Positions 39,383-48,334 are shown, counted from the first letter of the stretch. The stretch is 64,000 nt of DNA from an uncultured Bacilli bacterium (GCA_944363635.1 CALVUP010000005.1:1-64000), one strand, 5' to 3'. The notes: a model not told the origin generated them from the sequence alone. A program made the numbers and translations.

Positions 39383-41410
39383 CTATTTTTCTTTCTTATA
39401 ATCACAACTACTGCACTTAATACCCTCTTTTGCTTCTACTAACATACTTCCACACTCTGGGCATTTTTCTCCAGTGGGTTTATCCCAATATGCAGTTTTG
39501 CATTTTGGAAAGTTATTACATCCATAAAAAATTTTCCCTTTTTTACTTTTTCTTTCAATAATCTTGCCATCGCAATTTGGACAATCACATATTTCAATAA
39601 CTTGTTTTTCTTCTTTTTTAATATATTTACATTCTGGATAATTGCTACAAGCAACAAATTCTCCATATTTGCCTTTTCTTTTAACTAAAGGACTACCACA
39701 CTGTGGACAATTTTCTCCTGTTTGTTCGGGTGCTTTTTTCTCCATATTTGAAAAAGCAGTTTTTACAAGCGGTTCAAATTCACTGTAGAAATCTTTTAAT
39801 AATTGTACTTCATCTTTTTTTCCATCAGCAACTTTATCTAAATCACTTTCCATATTCGCTGTATATTCCACATTGATAATGTTACTGAAGAACTCTTGTA
39901 ATTTGTCGGTTGTTTCAATTCCCATTTCTGTTGGCTTAAATTTTTTATCTTCCATAGTAACATAATCTCTTTGACGAATCGTCTCCATGATCGTGGCATA
40001 AGTAGATGGCCTACCAATACTTAATTTATCTAATTCCTTAATTAATTTTGCTTCAGTATATCTTGCAGGTGGTTTTGTAAAGTGTTGTTCATCTACAATT
40101 TCTTCTGCTACAAACGCATCATTTTCATGTAATTCTGGAAGTATTACATCTTCAGAGGATTCATATTCTTTATATACTTTTAAATACCCATCAAAGAGTA
40201 GAATTTGTCCGTTCGTTTTAAATTTATAATCTTGATTATCTAAAATAACAGTAGTTGCTTTTACTTTAGCATCTTTCATTAAAGAACCTAAAGCTCTAAA
40301 ATAAATTAATTTATATAACTTATATTCATCATTTGATAAATAGGGTTTTACTTGTATAGGAGTTCTATAAATATCCGTTGGTCTTATAGCTTCATGAGCA
40401 TCTTGTACATTTTCTTTTTTCTTCGTCTGTTTTACATAACCTATATATTCTTTGCCATAAGTATCATTAATATACTTATAAGTTGCTTTTATAAACTGAT
40501 CAGAAAGACGGGTTGAGTCAGTTCTCATATAAGTAATAAGACCCACTGTATCATTACCAATATCAATTCCTTCATATAACTTTTGAGCAATTGACATTGT
40601 TTTTTTTGCATTAAATCCTAGCTTTGTAGAAGATTCTTGTTGTAATGTGGAAGTAATAAAAGCCGGTTTACTTTTTTTGCTTCGCTCTTTCGACGTAATC
40701 TCCTCGACTGTAAATGTATCACCTAAAGAATGTAGAACATGATCGACTTCTTCTTTATTATGAAGTTCTAAATCTTCTTCTTTATATTTAAATAATTTAG
40801 AATCAAAACCATCAAATTTAGCTGTAATGGTCCAGTATTCTTCACTAACAAAGTTTTCTATTTCTCTTTCACGATCAACAATTAATTTTAAAGCCACACT
40901 TTGAACACGTCCTGCACTCTTTCCTCCCGTTTTTGATTGAATTAATTTTGATAGGCGAAAGCCAATAATACGATCTAATATTCTTCTTGCTTCTTGACTT
41001 TTTACTAAATCATAATCGATATCTTTTGGGTTTTTTAATGCTTCTAACACAGCATTTTTGGTAATTTCATGAAATAATATTCTTTTATAATGACCATCTT
41101 TAATATTTAAAGTGTCTTTTAAATGCCATGATATTGCTTCCCCTTCTCGGTCTGGGTCGGTTGCAAGATAAACCATATCAGAATCTTTTACATCTTTTTT
41201 TAACTCATTAATCACTTTTTTCTTTCCAGGTATAGGAATATAATCCGGTTTAAAATCGTGTTCAATATCTACCCCTAATCCATATTTCCCCGAGGTAGCT
41301 AAATCACGAATATGGCCTTTAGAAGAAACAACTTTAAAATCATTTCCTAAATATTTTTCTATGGTATGACTCTTACTAGGCGATTCCACTATTACTAAGT
41401 TCTTATTCAT
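39383..41410 (-). CDS. topA: DNA topoisomerase I
   Basis: 675 residues, type IA topoisomerase that relaxes negative supercoils. TOPRIM domain with LVIVESPSKSHTIEKYLG and YLATDPDREGEAISWHL; active-site tyrosine in VGLITYMRTDSTRLSD. The C-terminus has three Cys4 zinc ribbons (CPQCGSPLVKRKGKYGEFVA, CDCPNCDGKIIERKSKKGK, CPECGSMLVEAKEGIKC), as in Bacillus. Start at 41410 follows AGAGGA, with a consensus promoter upstream. Confidence 0.97.
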   Translation of the reverse strand: MNKNLVIVESPSKSHTIEKYLGNDFKVVSSKGHIRDLATSGKYGLGVDIEHDFKPDYIPIPGKKKVINELKKDVKDSDMVYLATDPDREGEAISWHLKDTLNIKDGHYKRILFHEITKNAVLEALKNPKDIDYDLVKSQEARRILDRIIGFRLSKLIQSKTGGKSAGRVQSVALKLIVDREREIENFVSEEYWTITAKFDGFDSKLFKYKEEDLELHNKEEVDHVLHSLGDTFTVEEITSKERSKKSKPAFITSTLQQESSTKLGFNAKKTMSIAQKLYEGIDIGNDTVGLITYMRTDSTRLSDQFIKATYKYINDTYGKEYIGYVKQTKKKENVQDAHEAIRPTDIYRTPIQVKPYLSNDEYKLYKLIYFRALGSLMKDAKVKATTVILDNQDYKFKTNGQILLFDGYLKVYKEYESSEDVILPELHENDAFVAEEIVDEQHFTKPPARYTEAKLIKELDKLSIGRPSTYATIMETIRQRDYVTMEDKKFKPTEMGIETTDKLQEFFSNIINVEYTANMESDLDKVADGKKDEVQLLKDFYSEFEPLVKTAFSNMEKKAPEQTGENCPQCGSPLVKRKGKYGEFVACSNYPECKYIKKEEKQVIEICDCPNCDGKIIERKSKKGKIFYGCNNFPKCKTAYWDKPTGEKCPECGSMLVEAKEGIKCSSCDYKKEK

Positions 41411-41432
41411 TTCATCACGTCCTCTTTTTTTA

Positions 41433-41461
41433 TTTATACTAGTAATTTTTGTTTCTGTCAA
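41433..41461 (-). promoter_or_regulatory. Promoter of topA
   Basis: Minus strand TTGACA (41461-41456), 17-base spacer, TATAAA (41438-41433), about 23 bases before the start codon. Confidence 0.75.
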
Positions 41462-41545
41462 TAAAATCATTTATTTCTTAAATATCTTTTTGACATTTGT
41501 TTCTCTATATATTATTGTCTTATTTTTTAGAAATTCCAAATATTT

Positions 41546-42429
41546 TTAAGTTAAAACATAAGTAGTTTTAAAAATTCTTTTATCCGAACAATATTCCATA
41601 ATAAACTGATTATCTTTTTTACAAGAATAATTCCTATTGTTTTCTCTTGCATGCTGTTTTTAATCTTTTGATCTACATAATTCATATATACTTGAATTTG
41701 CCCTATATATTCTTTTTTTAATTCTGTGACTTTTAACTCAATAACGACATAACAATTATACTTGATATTATACAAAAGTAAATCGATATAATTGTATTGG
41801 TCCCCTATTCTTATTTTATATTCATTTTTTATATAACAAAATCCGTCCCCTAGTTCCATTAAAAATGAATCTATATTTTCTAAAATTAATTGTTTTACTA
41901 TCTTCTCTGATATTGCTTTGTATTGATTTGTATTTTTTATGAATATAGGATGCTTAATAAAATCTTCAATTTTTTCTTCTTGTTTTGTCTTTAATTTTTC
42001 TTTTGTCTCTTCACTTAATCGTTCATATTCTTTATTTTTAATTTTATCATGAAGTTGTCTATAAGATAAATTGTGCTTAATGCTAATATTTATATAATAT
42101 TCAATTTCATCTTTATTTTTTAGAGACATCAATTCTCTATAATGCGTCCATGTCAATTGGTCACGCATTGCGTGACTTTTCTGAATGAAAATATAAAACT
42201 TTCTCATGTATTTTAAATTGGTTACAGTATAACCTTTTCCAAACTCCTCCGTTAATCTTATAGAATATTTCTTTATAATTCCTTCCCCATAATGTTTACC
42301 CGCCTCTACAAGTAGTTTTCCTACATTATAATACGTTTGCAAATCACTTCTACTCTTACTATATTCTTTTATTCTTTTTGTTACTTCATTGTTTATGATT
42401 TGGTCTTTTATTTCTTGATAATAATCCAT
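41546..42429 (-). pseudogene. yhcG: YhcG-family (DUF1016) PD-(D/E)XK nuclease, frameshifted near its end
   Basis: 292 residues as read. N-terminal DUF1016 helical domain (YYNVGKLLVEAGKHYGEGII, SLTW-type TWTHYRELMSLKNKDE) and a PD-(D/E)XK nuclease domain with YIDLLLYNIKYNCYVVIELK. The end GIILVKKIISLLWNIV does not fit the family. In the neighbouring frame from about 41624 the same DNA reads CKKDNQFIMEYCSDKRIFKT, TYVLT, stopping at 41546, so one base seems lost there. The catalytic core is unaffected, and the product may still work. YhcG proteins often accompany type I restriction systems, but none is near. Confidence 0.75.
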
Positions 42430-42487
42430 ATCCCCTCCTCTTATTTATCTTAGTCAAAAAAAGAAAAAAATCTGAAATTAAATAAAA

Positions 42488-42510
42488 AAAGTATGTCAAC
42501 CACATACTTT
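42488..42510 (-). terminator. Terminator after recO
   Basis: AAAGTATGT pairs with ACATACTTT around a five-base loop, followed by TTTTTTT on the minus strand. Confidence 0.8.
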
Positions 42511-42511
42511 T

Positions 42512-43273
42512 TTAAGATTGCTTTGTAGAAGACAAAGTCTCTAAATGATTTAACTTTTTTAAAAAGTTCTTGCTTTTTAAATATAGACCCGTATATTTAT
42601 CATAATATAAATCTAGAAATTCATTAATTTCTTTTTCAATATTTTCCTTTACTTCTAATTTTGTAATTTTTTCTATATCCACATAATAATACATTCTAAG
42701 CAACTTAATGACCTTTTCATCATATATTTTATCTTCCGTAGTCACACAATTCTTACATAGATATCCTCCTTGATCAACACTGATGGTTACAATATCACTT
42801 TGACTACCACATACACTACAACAATCAATGGATGGCATTACACCTAAAACTTCTAGCAATTTGATTTCTAATATATTGGTAATGACTAATGGATCTAATC
42901 CTTCTTCTAGTTTTAAAAGACTAGCTCTTAATAAATCAAAAATATCTTCTTCACATTGTTTATTCACTTGTACCACCAAATCAATAATATAAGAAGCATA
43001 ACTAATTTTTTTTATATCACTTTTGATATTTTTTAAACTATTAATCACATCCACACTGATTAAAGTAGAAAGAGAATCTTCTTTATAATACATCTGAAAA
43101 AAACCATAAGTGAGCTTTGTGCTCACAGAACGTAATTTACTTTTTAAACTTCTGCTTCCTTTGGCAATAACACCAATCGTTCCATGCTCTTTGGTGTAGA
43201 TATTTAATATTTTACTCGATTCACTGTAATTCGTTTCACTCACAACAATTCCTTCTACTTTTTCAATCTTCAT
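42512..43273 (-). CDS. recO: DNA repair protein RecO
   Basis: About 253 residues. RecO anneals single strands and loads RecA with RecR. OB-fold start KIEKVEGIVVSETNYSESSK, and a zinc motif CCSVCGSQ...YLCKNC near residue 145. The start at 43273 (MKIEKVEG) is preferred: the upstream GTG at 43282 lies within the yqzL stop region. It is the last gene after era and yqzL, the conserved order, and is closed by a terminator. Confidence 0.93.
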   Translation of the reverse strand: MKIEKVEGIVVSETNYSESSKILNIYTKEHGTIGVIAKGSRSLKSKLRSVSTKLTYGFFQMYYKEDSLSTLISVDVINSLKNIKSDIKKISYASYIIDLVVQVNKQCEEDIFDLLRASLLKLEEGLDPLVITNILEIKLLEVLGVMPSIDCCSVCGSQSDIVTISVDQGGYLCKNCVTTEDKIYDEKVIKLLRMYYYVDIEKITKLEVKENIEKEINEFLDLYYDKYTGLYLKSKNFLKKLNHLETLSSTKQS

Positions 43274-43278
43274 GTTTT

Positions 43279-43365
43279 TCACTTCTTTTCTTTTATTTTT
43301 TGTCTAAAAAGAAAATATTTAATATCTCCAGTTTCTTTAAATAATTTCCATAATAAATCTTCCAT
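43279..43365 (-). CDS. yqzL: YqzL-family small protein
   Basis: A 28-residue ORF (MEDLLWKLFKETGDIKYFLF then RQKIKEKK) between era and recO. The W-K-L-F-x-x-T-G-x-I-x-x-Y/F-L-L/F pattern matches YqzL, a tiny protein of unknown function found at exactly this place in Bacillus. Ribosome site AGGTGAT six bases before the start. Too short for ordinary gene-callers but well supported by position and pattern. Confidence 0.85.
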   Translation of the reverse strand: MEDLLWKLFKETGDIKYFLFRQKIKEKK

Positions 43366-43404
43366 ACGATCACCTATTTATATATTGGTAATCTTTTTTT
43401 ATTT

Positions 43405-44289
43405 TTATTCAAAATCTTTAAAACCTAATTCAATTAAATATTTTTCACGATCTTTCCAATTCTTAATTGTTTTTACATAGGTCTCTAAAAATACTTTTTT
43501 ACCTAAAAAGGCTTCCATATCTTTTCTGGCCTGCGTACCTATATTTTTAAGCATTTGCCCATTTTTTCCAATAATGATTTTTTTTAGGGAATCACGGTCC
43601 ACAATAATAACGGCACTGATATTTACAATATCTTTTTCTTCTTCTATGCTTTCAATATAGCAAGTGACAGCATGAGGCACTTCCTCCTCAGTAAAACGCA
43701 ATACTTTTTCTCGTAAAAGTTCTGCAAGCATAAATTCTCTAGATACAAAGGTGACTTCATTATCATTATAATATTTTTCAGAAGTATGCAGATAAGGAAG
43801 AATGGCTTTTTTTAAGGCACTTACATTATCTCCCGTTAAAGCAGACAGTGGAACAATTTCTTTAAAATCATATAAATCTTTTACTTCATCAATAATCGTT
43901 AATATTTTTTCTTTTGGAATGCGATCAACTTTATTTAATACTAAAATCACATCACGGTTTGCTTCTTTTAAATTATTTAAAATATAACGATCCCCTTTTC
44001 CAATTCCTTTTTCTACATCCACTAAAAATAAAACTAAATCGACCTCATCAGCCATCACATAGGCTTTTTTATTTAATAAATTTCCAAGTTTATTTTTTGG
44101 TTTATGAATACCTGGAGTGTCAATAAAAATAATTTGACAATCTTTATCCGTATAAATACCTTGAATAATATTTCTTGTTGTTTGGGCTTTCGATGAAGTA
44201 ATTGCTACTTTTCTTTTTAATATTTGATTTAGAAGTGTTGATTTTCCTACATTAGGTCTACCTACTAAACTTACAAATCCACATTTCAT
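43405..44289 (-). CDS. era: GTPase Era
   Basis: 294 residues. Era is a GTPase with a KH domain that helps 16S rRNA maturation and 30S assembly. G1 GRPNVGKST, G3 DTPGIHKP, G4 NKVD; the KH domain has IIVDRDSLKKIIIGKNGQML, then KNIGTQARKDMEAFLGKKVF. It ends KVFLETYVKTIKNWKD as usual. Upstream of it is a 270-base gap with an acetyltransferase remnant in place of the cdd gene often found here. Confidence 0.97.
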   Translation of the reverse strand: MKCGFVSLVGRPNVGKSTLLNQILKRKVAITSSKAQTTRNIIQGIYTDKDCQIIFIDTPGIHKPKNKLGNLLNKKAYVMADEVDLVLFLVDVEKGIGKGDRYILNNLKEANRDVILVLNKVDRIPKEKILTIIDEVKDLYDFKEIVPLSALTGDNVSALKKAILPYLHTSEKYYNDNEVTFVSREFMLAELLREKVLRFTEEEVPHAVTCYIESIEEEKDIVNISAVIIVDRDSLKKIIIGKNGQMLKNIGTQARKDMEAFLGKKVFLETYVKTIKNWKDREKYLIELGFKDFE

Positions 44290-44396
44290 TTTTTACCACC
44301 ACCATTGTTTTCATTTTATATTGTTTTTCTTCTGAATCGTTGTTCCTTTATCAATTTTTCCTTCTTATACCTCTAATAATATCCATACGACTATAT

Positions 44397-44545
44397 CTAT
44401 TTGTTATTTATCCAATACCTTCTTACTTTTTCTTCTTCACCAACAACATTTATTACATTTTCTAATTTTCCACCACAATTTTCAACTACTTTAATTGAAC
44501 CTATATTAGAATCACGTACGCCGACTTCTCTCCCATTCTATATTT
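44397..44545 (-). pseudogene. Remnant of a GNAT acetyltransferase C-terminus
   Basis: Open from a stop near 44545 to TAG at 44397, reading ENGREVGVRDSNIG-like start, then SIKVVENCGGKLENVINVV and EKVRRYWINNK. The N-x-x-S-I-K-V-V/I-E-x-x-G-G-x-x-E-N and RYWI pattern is that of the C-terminal end of GNAT acetyltransferases. No start codon or acetyl-CoA loop precedes it. It is the tail of a lost gene between dgkA and era. Confidence 0.7.
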
Positions 44546-44560
44546 TATTTGTTTTTTCTC

Positions 44561-44974
44561 CTAAAATAAAGCAAGAAACTTAGGCACATAAATGATAAGG
44601 CCTATAATTAAAGCGGCAAGAGATACAACAAGTACAGCTGCGGAGGAAGTATCTTTGGCAATTTTTGCTAAAGGATGAATATCTGGCATAACCATATCGC
44701 ATACAGCTTCAATCGATGTATTAATAAACTCAATCGCAATTACTAAAGCAATTAAAAGAATGACAAAAAACCATTCTATTTTTGATAACTTTACAACAAA
44801 TCCTAAGATAATGGTAACAATTGCAATAATAAAATGACTGATCATACTTTGTTCGTTGGTAAGAGCATAAAGCACACCATCAAAACAATATTTAAAGTTT
44901 AAAATTTGTTTTTTTAATCCAAATTGTTTTCCTCGATTAAATTTCTTTTTCTTCTTTTTTAATGCCGAATTCAT
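44561..44974 (-). CDS. dgkA: Diacylglycerol/undecaprenol kinase
   Basis: 137 residues. Small integral-membrane kinase; in Gram-positives the substrate is undecaprenol. After a basic N-terminus come the family segments FKYCFDGVLYALTNEQSMIS, VVKLSKIEWFFVILLIALVI, the catalytic AIEFINTSIEAVCDMV and PLAKIAKDTSSAAVLV with the D-x-x-S/A-A-A core, giving three to four membrane helices. Start at 44974 (GGAGGT upstream) overlaps ybeY by 38 bases. Confidence 0.93.
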   Translation of the reverse strand: MNSALKKKKKKFNRGKQFGLKKQILNFKYCFDGVLYALTNEQSMISHFIIAIVTIILGFVVKLSKIEWFFVILLIALVIAIEFINTSIEAVCDMVMPDIHPLAKIAKDTSSAAVLVVSLAALIIGLIIYVPKFLALF

Positions 44975-45398
44975 TTAATACCTCCTCTTGCTTTTGAAAC
45001 ATAATTTTTTCTTCTTCTTTTGTTTCATGATCATAGCCTAGTAAATGATAAAGACCATGGACGACTAAAAAGCAAAGTTCTCTTTTAAAACTATGATGAT
45101 ATTCTTTCGCTTGCGCTTTGGCTTTATCAATCGATACATAAATATCTCCTAAGATGCGATAAGAAGAAGCATTAATCATACTATCTTCATCTTCTAAAGC
45201 AAATGAGATAACATCGGTTTCACGATCTATTTTTCTATACTTTTTATTAATCTCATGAATTTTCTTATTGTCTACTAAAATAATATTGACAATAGGCTTG
45301 TCTACTTTTTCTTTTTTTAAAGTAAAAGAGGCAATCTCTTTTAATAAATTTATATATTCTACATTTTCCTTATATTCATTAAATACTTCTATTTCCAT
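44937..45398 (-). CDS. ybeY: Endoribonuclease YbeY
   Basis: 153 residues. Single-strand-specific RNase for 16S rRNA 3' end processing and ribosome quality control. The zinc motif is intact: VVHGLYHLLGYDHETKEE (H-G-x-x-H-x5-H), with RETDVISFAL and ILGDIYVSIDKAKAQAKE upstream. It sits in the conserved run yqfD-(...)-ybeY-dgkA-era; phoH, normally directly upstream, is replaced by a vanZ-like gene. Confidence 0.95.
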   Translation of the reverse strand: MEIEVFNEYKENVEYINLLKEIASFTLKKEKVDKPIVNIILVDNKKIHEINKKYRKIDRETDVISFALEDEDSMINASSYRILGDIYVSIDKAKAQAKEYHHSFKRELCFLVVHGLYHLLGYDHETKEEEKIMFQKQEEVLNEFGIKKEEKEI

Positions 45399-45407
45399 AC
45401 AACCTCC

Positions 45408-46016
45408 TTAAATTAAAAATAAATATACAACGAGTCCAATCAAAAGAAGAACCGTTAAAATATTTAAAAACCATTTTGAACAAAACACATTTGGAACTAA
45501 ATTTCCTATTTTATCAAGTACTTTATAAATGAAATATCCAATGATTCCTCCAATGCAATTTAAAAGAATATCATCTACATCAAAACTTCTCCCAATCAAC
45601 ATCTGTGTAAATTCAATGGCAAGACTTGAAAGAAAAGTAAGAGCAAATGGAATTCCCATGTTTTTTGGTTTTAAATAAATACTAATCAATAGTCCAAAAG
45701 GTACAAAAAGTAAAATGTTCCCAAAAACATTCTTAAAGAACAAGCGGCTTCCGATTGAATAACGGGTAATCTCTCGAAATGGAATAAAATTGTTATGTGT
45801 AAAACTGCTTACATCCTGAAAAGTTACAACTTGGAACAAACATAAAATGTAAACCATGAAAAAAAGCATTAACAATTCTTTATAAAAAACAAATGGTTCT
45901 TTATTTTTGATCAAATAAGTAACTCGAAGAGAAACCATAATTACAACCGAAATAAATAGCATAGGCCAAGTGGACTGCATTACGCCTTGAATTGTATTGT
46001 GCAAAGGATCAAACAT
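45408..46016 (-). CDS. VanZ-family membrane protein
   Basis: 202 residues, five to six membrane helices. VanZ pattern: NNFIPFREITRYSIGSRLFF, KNVFGNILLFVPFGLLISIY, SSLAIEFTQMLIGRSFDVDD and ILLNCIGGIIGYFIYKVL. The biochemical role of VanZ proteins is unsettled; some give low-level teicoplanin resistance. Its ATG overlaps the yqfD stop (TAATG), so it is translationally coupled to a spore gene, in the position usually held by phoH. Confidence 0.85.
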   Translation of the reverse strand: MFDPLHNTIQGVMQSTWPMLFISVVIMVSLRVTYLIKNKEPFVFYKELLMLFFMVYILCLFQVVTFQDVSSFTHNNFIPFREITRYSIGSRLFFKNVFGNILLFVPFGLLISIYLKPKNMGIPFALTFLSSLAIEFTQMLIGRSFDVDDILLNCIGGIIGYFIYKVLDKIGNLVPNVFCSKWFLNILTVLLLIGLVVYLFLI

Positions 46017-47197
46017 TAAGACACCTCTTCTTCTTCCAATCTTTCATTAATCTCATCAATATTTCCTTCAATGGATTGATAATCGGTTATATCTTCACAT
46101 ACCTTATAAAATACTTCTATATCTATTGTACTATTATTTTGCTTATTTTTCAAAACCTTTTTCGAAATTATATATTCACCCTCTCCTAACTTTTTTTCTA
46201 TTTTTTCATCAGCCTTTTTTAAAGCGTATTCTAAAGCTTCTTCTTTACTAAAATCATGGGAAGTTACTTTGACTTCTTTTCTTTTAGTAATGGATATGGA
46301 AATAGGTAATAATTTGGAAGATATTTTGTATTGATCAATATCCTCATACTCTTTATAATTATTAAAAATACCAATATTTTTATTTAAGAAAGAAAATTTT
46401 AAAATTGTTTTTTCTTTACCGGTTTTATATTCTTCTTTATATTTTAGAGGCATACTGACATTTACGGTATACCATACTTCCGCATAGATTTTTCCTTCGG
46501 CACTAACGAGTTTTTTAACTGTATCTTTGTTTTTAATCATACCACTAATAACTGTATCCCCTTTTTTAACATAATCATTTATTTTTTTGACTACTTCACC
46601 TGTTTGAGCATCTATTTTTAAAAGGATCCCTGTTTTACTTGCTACAATATTTCGGTTCTTCGTTGGCTTTTTTTGTTCTTCTATCTTTCTTTGTTCGACA
46701 TTGACAACATACTTCGTTCCTTCTCGTTTTAATTCCATCCATTCAATTTTGTCTTTATTGTTATAAGTAATTTCTTTGGCAATTTTTTCTTGTTGATCAA
46801 AAGATACAACCAAATTATATTTTGCGATTTTGTGTTTTTGTAATTCTGAATAGACAAGTTCTTTGATCTCATCACTGTCATTAATCACTTCAACATCAAA
46901 AATCACATGCGATAAGGCAAAAATGGTTAATAGAGATATTCCAATTGAGATTAAAAACAACCAATATTTTCGAATTAAAAAAAACAAATTACGAAGACCA
47001 TATCTTCTAATAATTTCAAATTTATAAGATGTTTTCAATTGTTTTAATCGTTCATAATTTTCTTCATCAATATCAATATAAACATCATTATTTAAATAGG
47101 TAATATTTAATAGATAAATAGGTAACTTAAAAATTCTTTTTAAAAGAGTTTTGGGATCTTTGCCAATAATTTTAATTCGATAATAACTATACTTCAT
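46016..47197 (-). CDS. yqfD: Sporulation protein YqfD
   Basis: 393 residues. YqfD is a membrane protein needed at late sporulation stages in Bacillus (stage IV). N-terminal soluble part (YYRIKIIGKDPKTLLKRIFK), one membrane helix (YWLFLISIGISLLTIFALSHV), then a FtsQ/POTRA-like and beta-rich part (EWMELKREGTKYVVNVEQRK, NIVASKTGILLKIDAQTGEV) and KEEALEYALKKADEKIEKKL near the end. Start at 47197 follows AGAGG and overlaps the end of yqfC; a more distant ATG at 47239 would overlap yqfC too far. Confidence 0.9.
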   Translation of the reverse strand: MKYSYYRIKIIGKDPKTLLKRIFKLPIYLLNITYLNNDVYIDIDEENYERLKQLKTSYKFEIIRRYGLRNLFFLIRKYWLFLISIGISLLTIFALSHVIFDVEVINDSDEIKELVYSELQKHKIAKYNLVVSFDQQEKIAKEITYNNKDKIEWMELKREGTKYVVNVEQRKIEEQKKPTKNRNIVASKTGILLKIDAQTGEVVKKINDYVKKGDTVISGMIKNKDTVKKLVSAEGKIYAEVWYTVNVSMPLKYKEEYKTGKEKTILKFSFLNKNIGIFNNYKEYEDIDQYKISSKLLPISISITKRKEVKVTSHDFSKEEALEYALKKADEKIEKKLGEGEYIISKKVLKNKQNNSTIDIEVFYKVCEDITDYQSIEGNIDEINERLEEEEVS

Positions 47198-47426
47198 GGA
47201 AAACAACCTCTTTAAAACTTCCTGTAATGAGTATTTCATTGTCTAACAATTTTGTGATTGATAAATTTTCTCCTTTTATGGATACAATTTTAAAATCAGA
47301 AGAAATACTAATTCTATCTTCTTCTAATGTTATAATTTTCTGATAGTTATTAATATTGATGCAATCGTTAAAAATTTGAATGCAAAATTTGTTATCATTG
47401 ACAAAGTTTTTAATACTTGAAAACAT
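47187..47426 (-). CDS. yqfC: YabP/YqfC-family sporulation protein
   Basis: 79 residues, beta-rich. The pattern IEIxxYQKIITLEEDRISI-like strand and the end VSIKGENLSITKLLDNEILI, TGSFKEVVF match YqfC, encoded next to yqfD in endospore formers and needed in the mother cell. It overlaps the yqfD start by 11 bases. The following gene order confirms the call. Confidence 0.88.
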   Translation of the reverse strand: MFSSIKNFVNDNKFCIQIFNDCININNYQKIITLEEDRISISSDFKIVSIKGENLSITKLLDNEILITGSFKEVVFHEV

Positions 47427-47454
47427 ACAATCACCTAAAAAAGTATATGAAAAA

Positions 47455-47472
47455 AAGACTATTTCTAGTCTT
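47455..47472 (-). terminator. Terminator after yqeY
   Basis: AAGACTA pairs with TAGTCTT around TTTC, followed by TTTTTTT on the minus strand. Confidence 0.75.
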
Positions 47473-47920
47473 ATAAGTTATTCAATTTTTCTTTTATTTT
47501 TGTACTTACTTCTTTCATATCGGCTTTGCCTTTCATTAAAGGTGTGATTTCTTTCATAATTTTTCCCATGTCTTTGGCTGAAGTTGGTCCCACTTTTTCA
47601 AAAGTAGTTGAAATAATTGTATCTATTTCTTCTTCCGTTAATTGTTCTGGTAAATATTCTTGTAAAATAGCAATCTCAGTTTGCGTTTGTTCTACCAAAT
47701 CCGTACGAGTCGCTTTTTCAAATTCGGCTAAAGAGTCCTTTCTTAACTTGATTTGTTTATTTAAGCAATCAATTAACATTTCCTCTGTCATTTCATCTCT
47801 TTGATTTTTCTTTTCTAATTGCATAGCTCCTTTTACCATACGAAGGACTGTTAATCGATCTTTATCTTTTTCCTTCATTGCTTTAATCATATCGGCATTA
47901 AATTTTTCTAATAAATTCAT
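47471..47920 (-). CDS. yqeY: GatB/YqeY-domain protein
   Basis: 149 residues, the stand-alone version of the tail domain of GatB, helical and thought to touch tRNA. Pattern: LTVLRMVKGAMQLEKKNQRD, QTEIAILQEYLPEQLTEEEI, GKIMKEITPLMKGKADMKEV. It lies after rpsU, as in Bacillus, behind a rpsU terminator. Exact role unknown. Confidence 0.92.
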   Translation of the reverse strand: MNLLEKFNADMIKAMKEKDKDRLTVLRMVKGAMQLEKKNQRDEMTEEMLIDCLNKQIKLRKDSLAEFEKATRTDLVEQTQTEIAILQEYLPEQLTEEEIDTIISTTFEKVGPTSAKDMGKIMKEITPLMKGKADMKEVSTKIKEKLNNL

Positions 47921-47950
47921 CCTATCACCCTTTCTTTCTTATTATAAAAA

Positions 47951-47973
47951 AATTCTATACAATGTACAGAATT
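47951..47973 (-). terminator. Terminator after rpsU
   Basis: AATTCTATAC pairs with GTACAGAATT (one mismatch), then TTTTTTT on the minus strand; overlaps the rpsU stop. Confidence 0.75.
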
Positions 47974-48184
47974 ATTTATCTCTATTTCTATCTCTATTAC
48001 GATTTCTCTTTCTACAGTTCTTTGTATTTGTTTCTTTTTCAATTCTTCTTCTTACACCTTTTTTTAAGTAACCTTCTTGTCTATCGCGAATTTTTTTAGA
48101 CGAACCATCTTTAGCATTTTTTTGTCTTAAAACCTTTAATGCTGCGTCAACGTTTCCGTTTTTAACCACTGCTGTTGTTCCCAA
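47972..48184 (-). CDS. rpsU: Ribosomal protein S21
   Basis: 70 residues. S21 is a small, very basic protein of the 30S platform. The core is present in VKNGNVDAALKVLRQKNAKD, GSSKKIRDRQEGYLKKGVRR, and the tail ends with Arg/Asn repeats (CRKRNRNRDRNRDK), somewhat longer than usual. It has its own promoter and terminator and starts the yqeY-yqfC-yqfD block. Confidence 0.93.
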   Translation of the reverse strand: MGTTAVVKNGNVDAALKVLRQKNAKDGSSKKIRDRQEGYLKKGVRRRIEKETNTKNCRKRNRNRDRNRDK

Positions 48185-48217
48185 GATAATCCCTCCCTTC
48201 GCTTTTTTTCTATAAGA

Positions 48218-48246
48218 ATTGTAACACTCTATACGAATTTTTTCAA
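48218..48246 (-). promoter_or_regulatory. Promoter of rpsU
   Basis: Minus strand TTGAAA (48246-48241), 17-base spacer, TACAAT (48223-48218), about 35 bases before the start codon. Confidence 0.7.
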
Positions 48247-48334
48247 CAAATTTCGTATTTTATGTACAAATTTCTCTCACATTTAGTTATTATAGTCTAA
48301 AATTTTACAAATTTCAATAAAATTTTTTATTTTC

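Noticed and set aside
42163-42179. Perfect 17-base palindrome GTCACGCA-T-TGCGTGAC as a binding site
   Set aside because: It lies inside the coding sequence for the conserved SHAMRDQ segment of the YhcG-family gene, so codon constraint explains it; no promoter is near.
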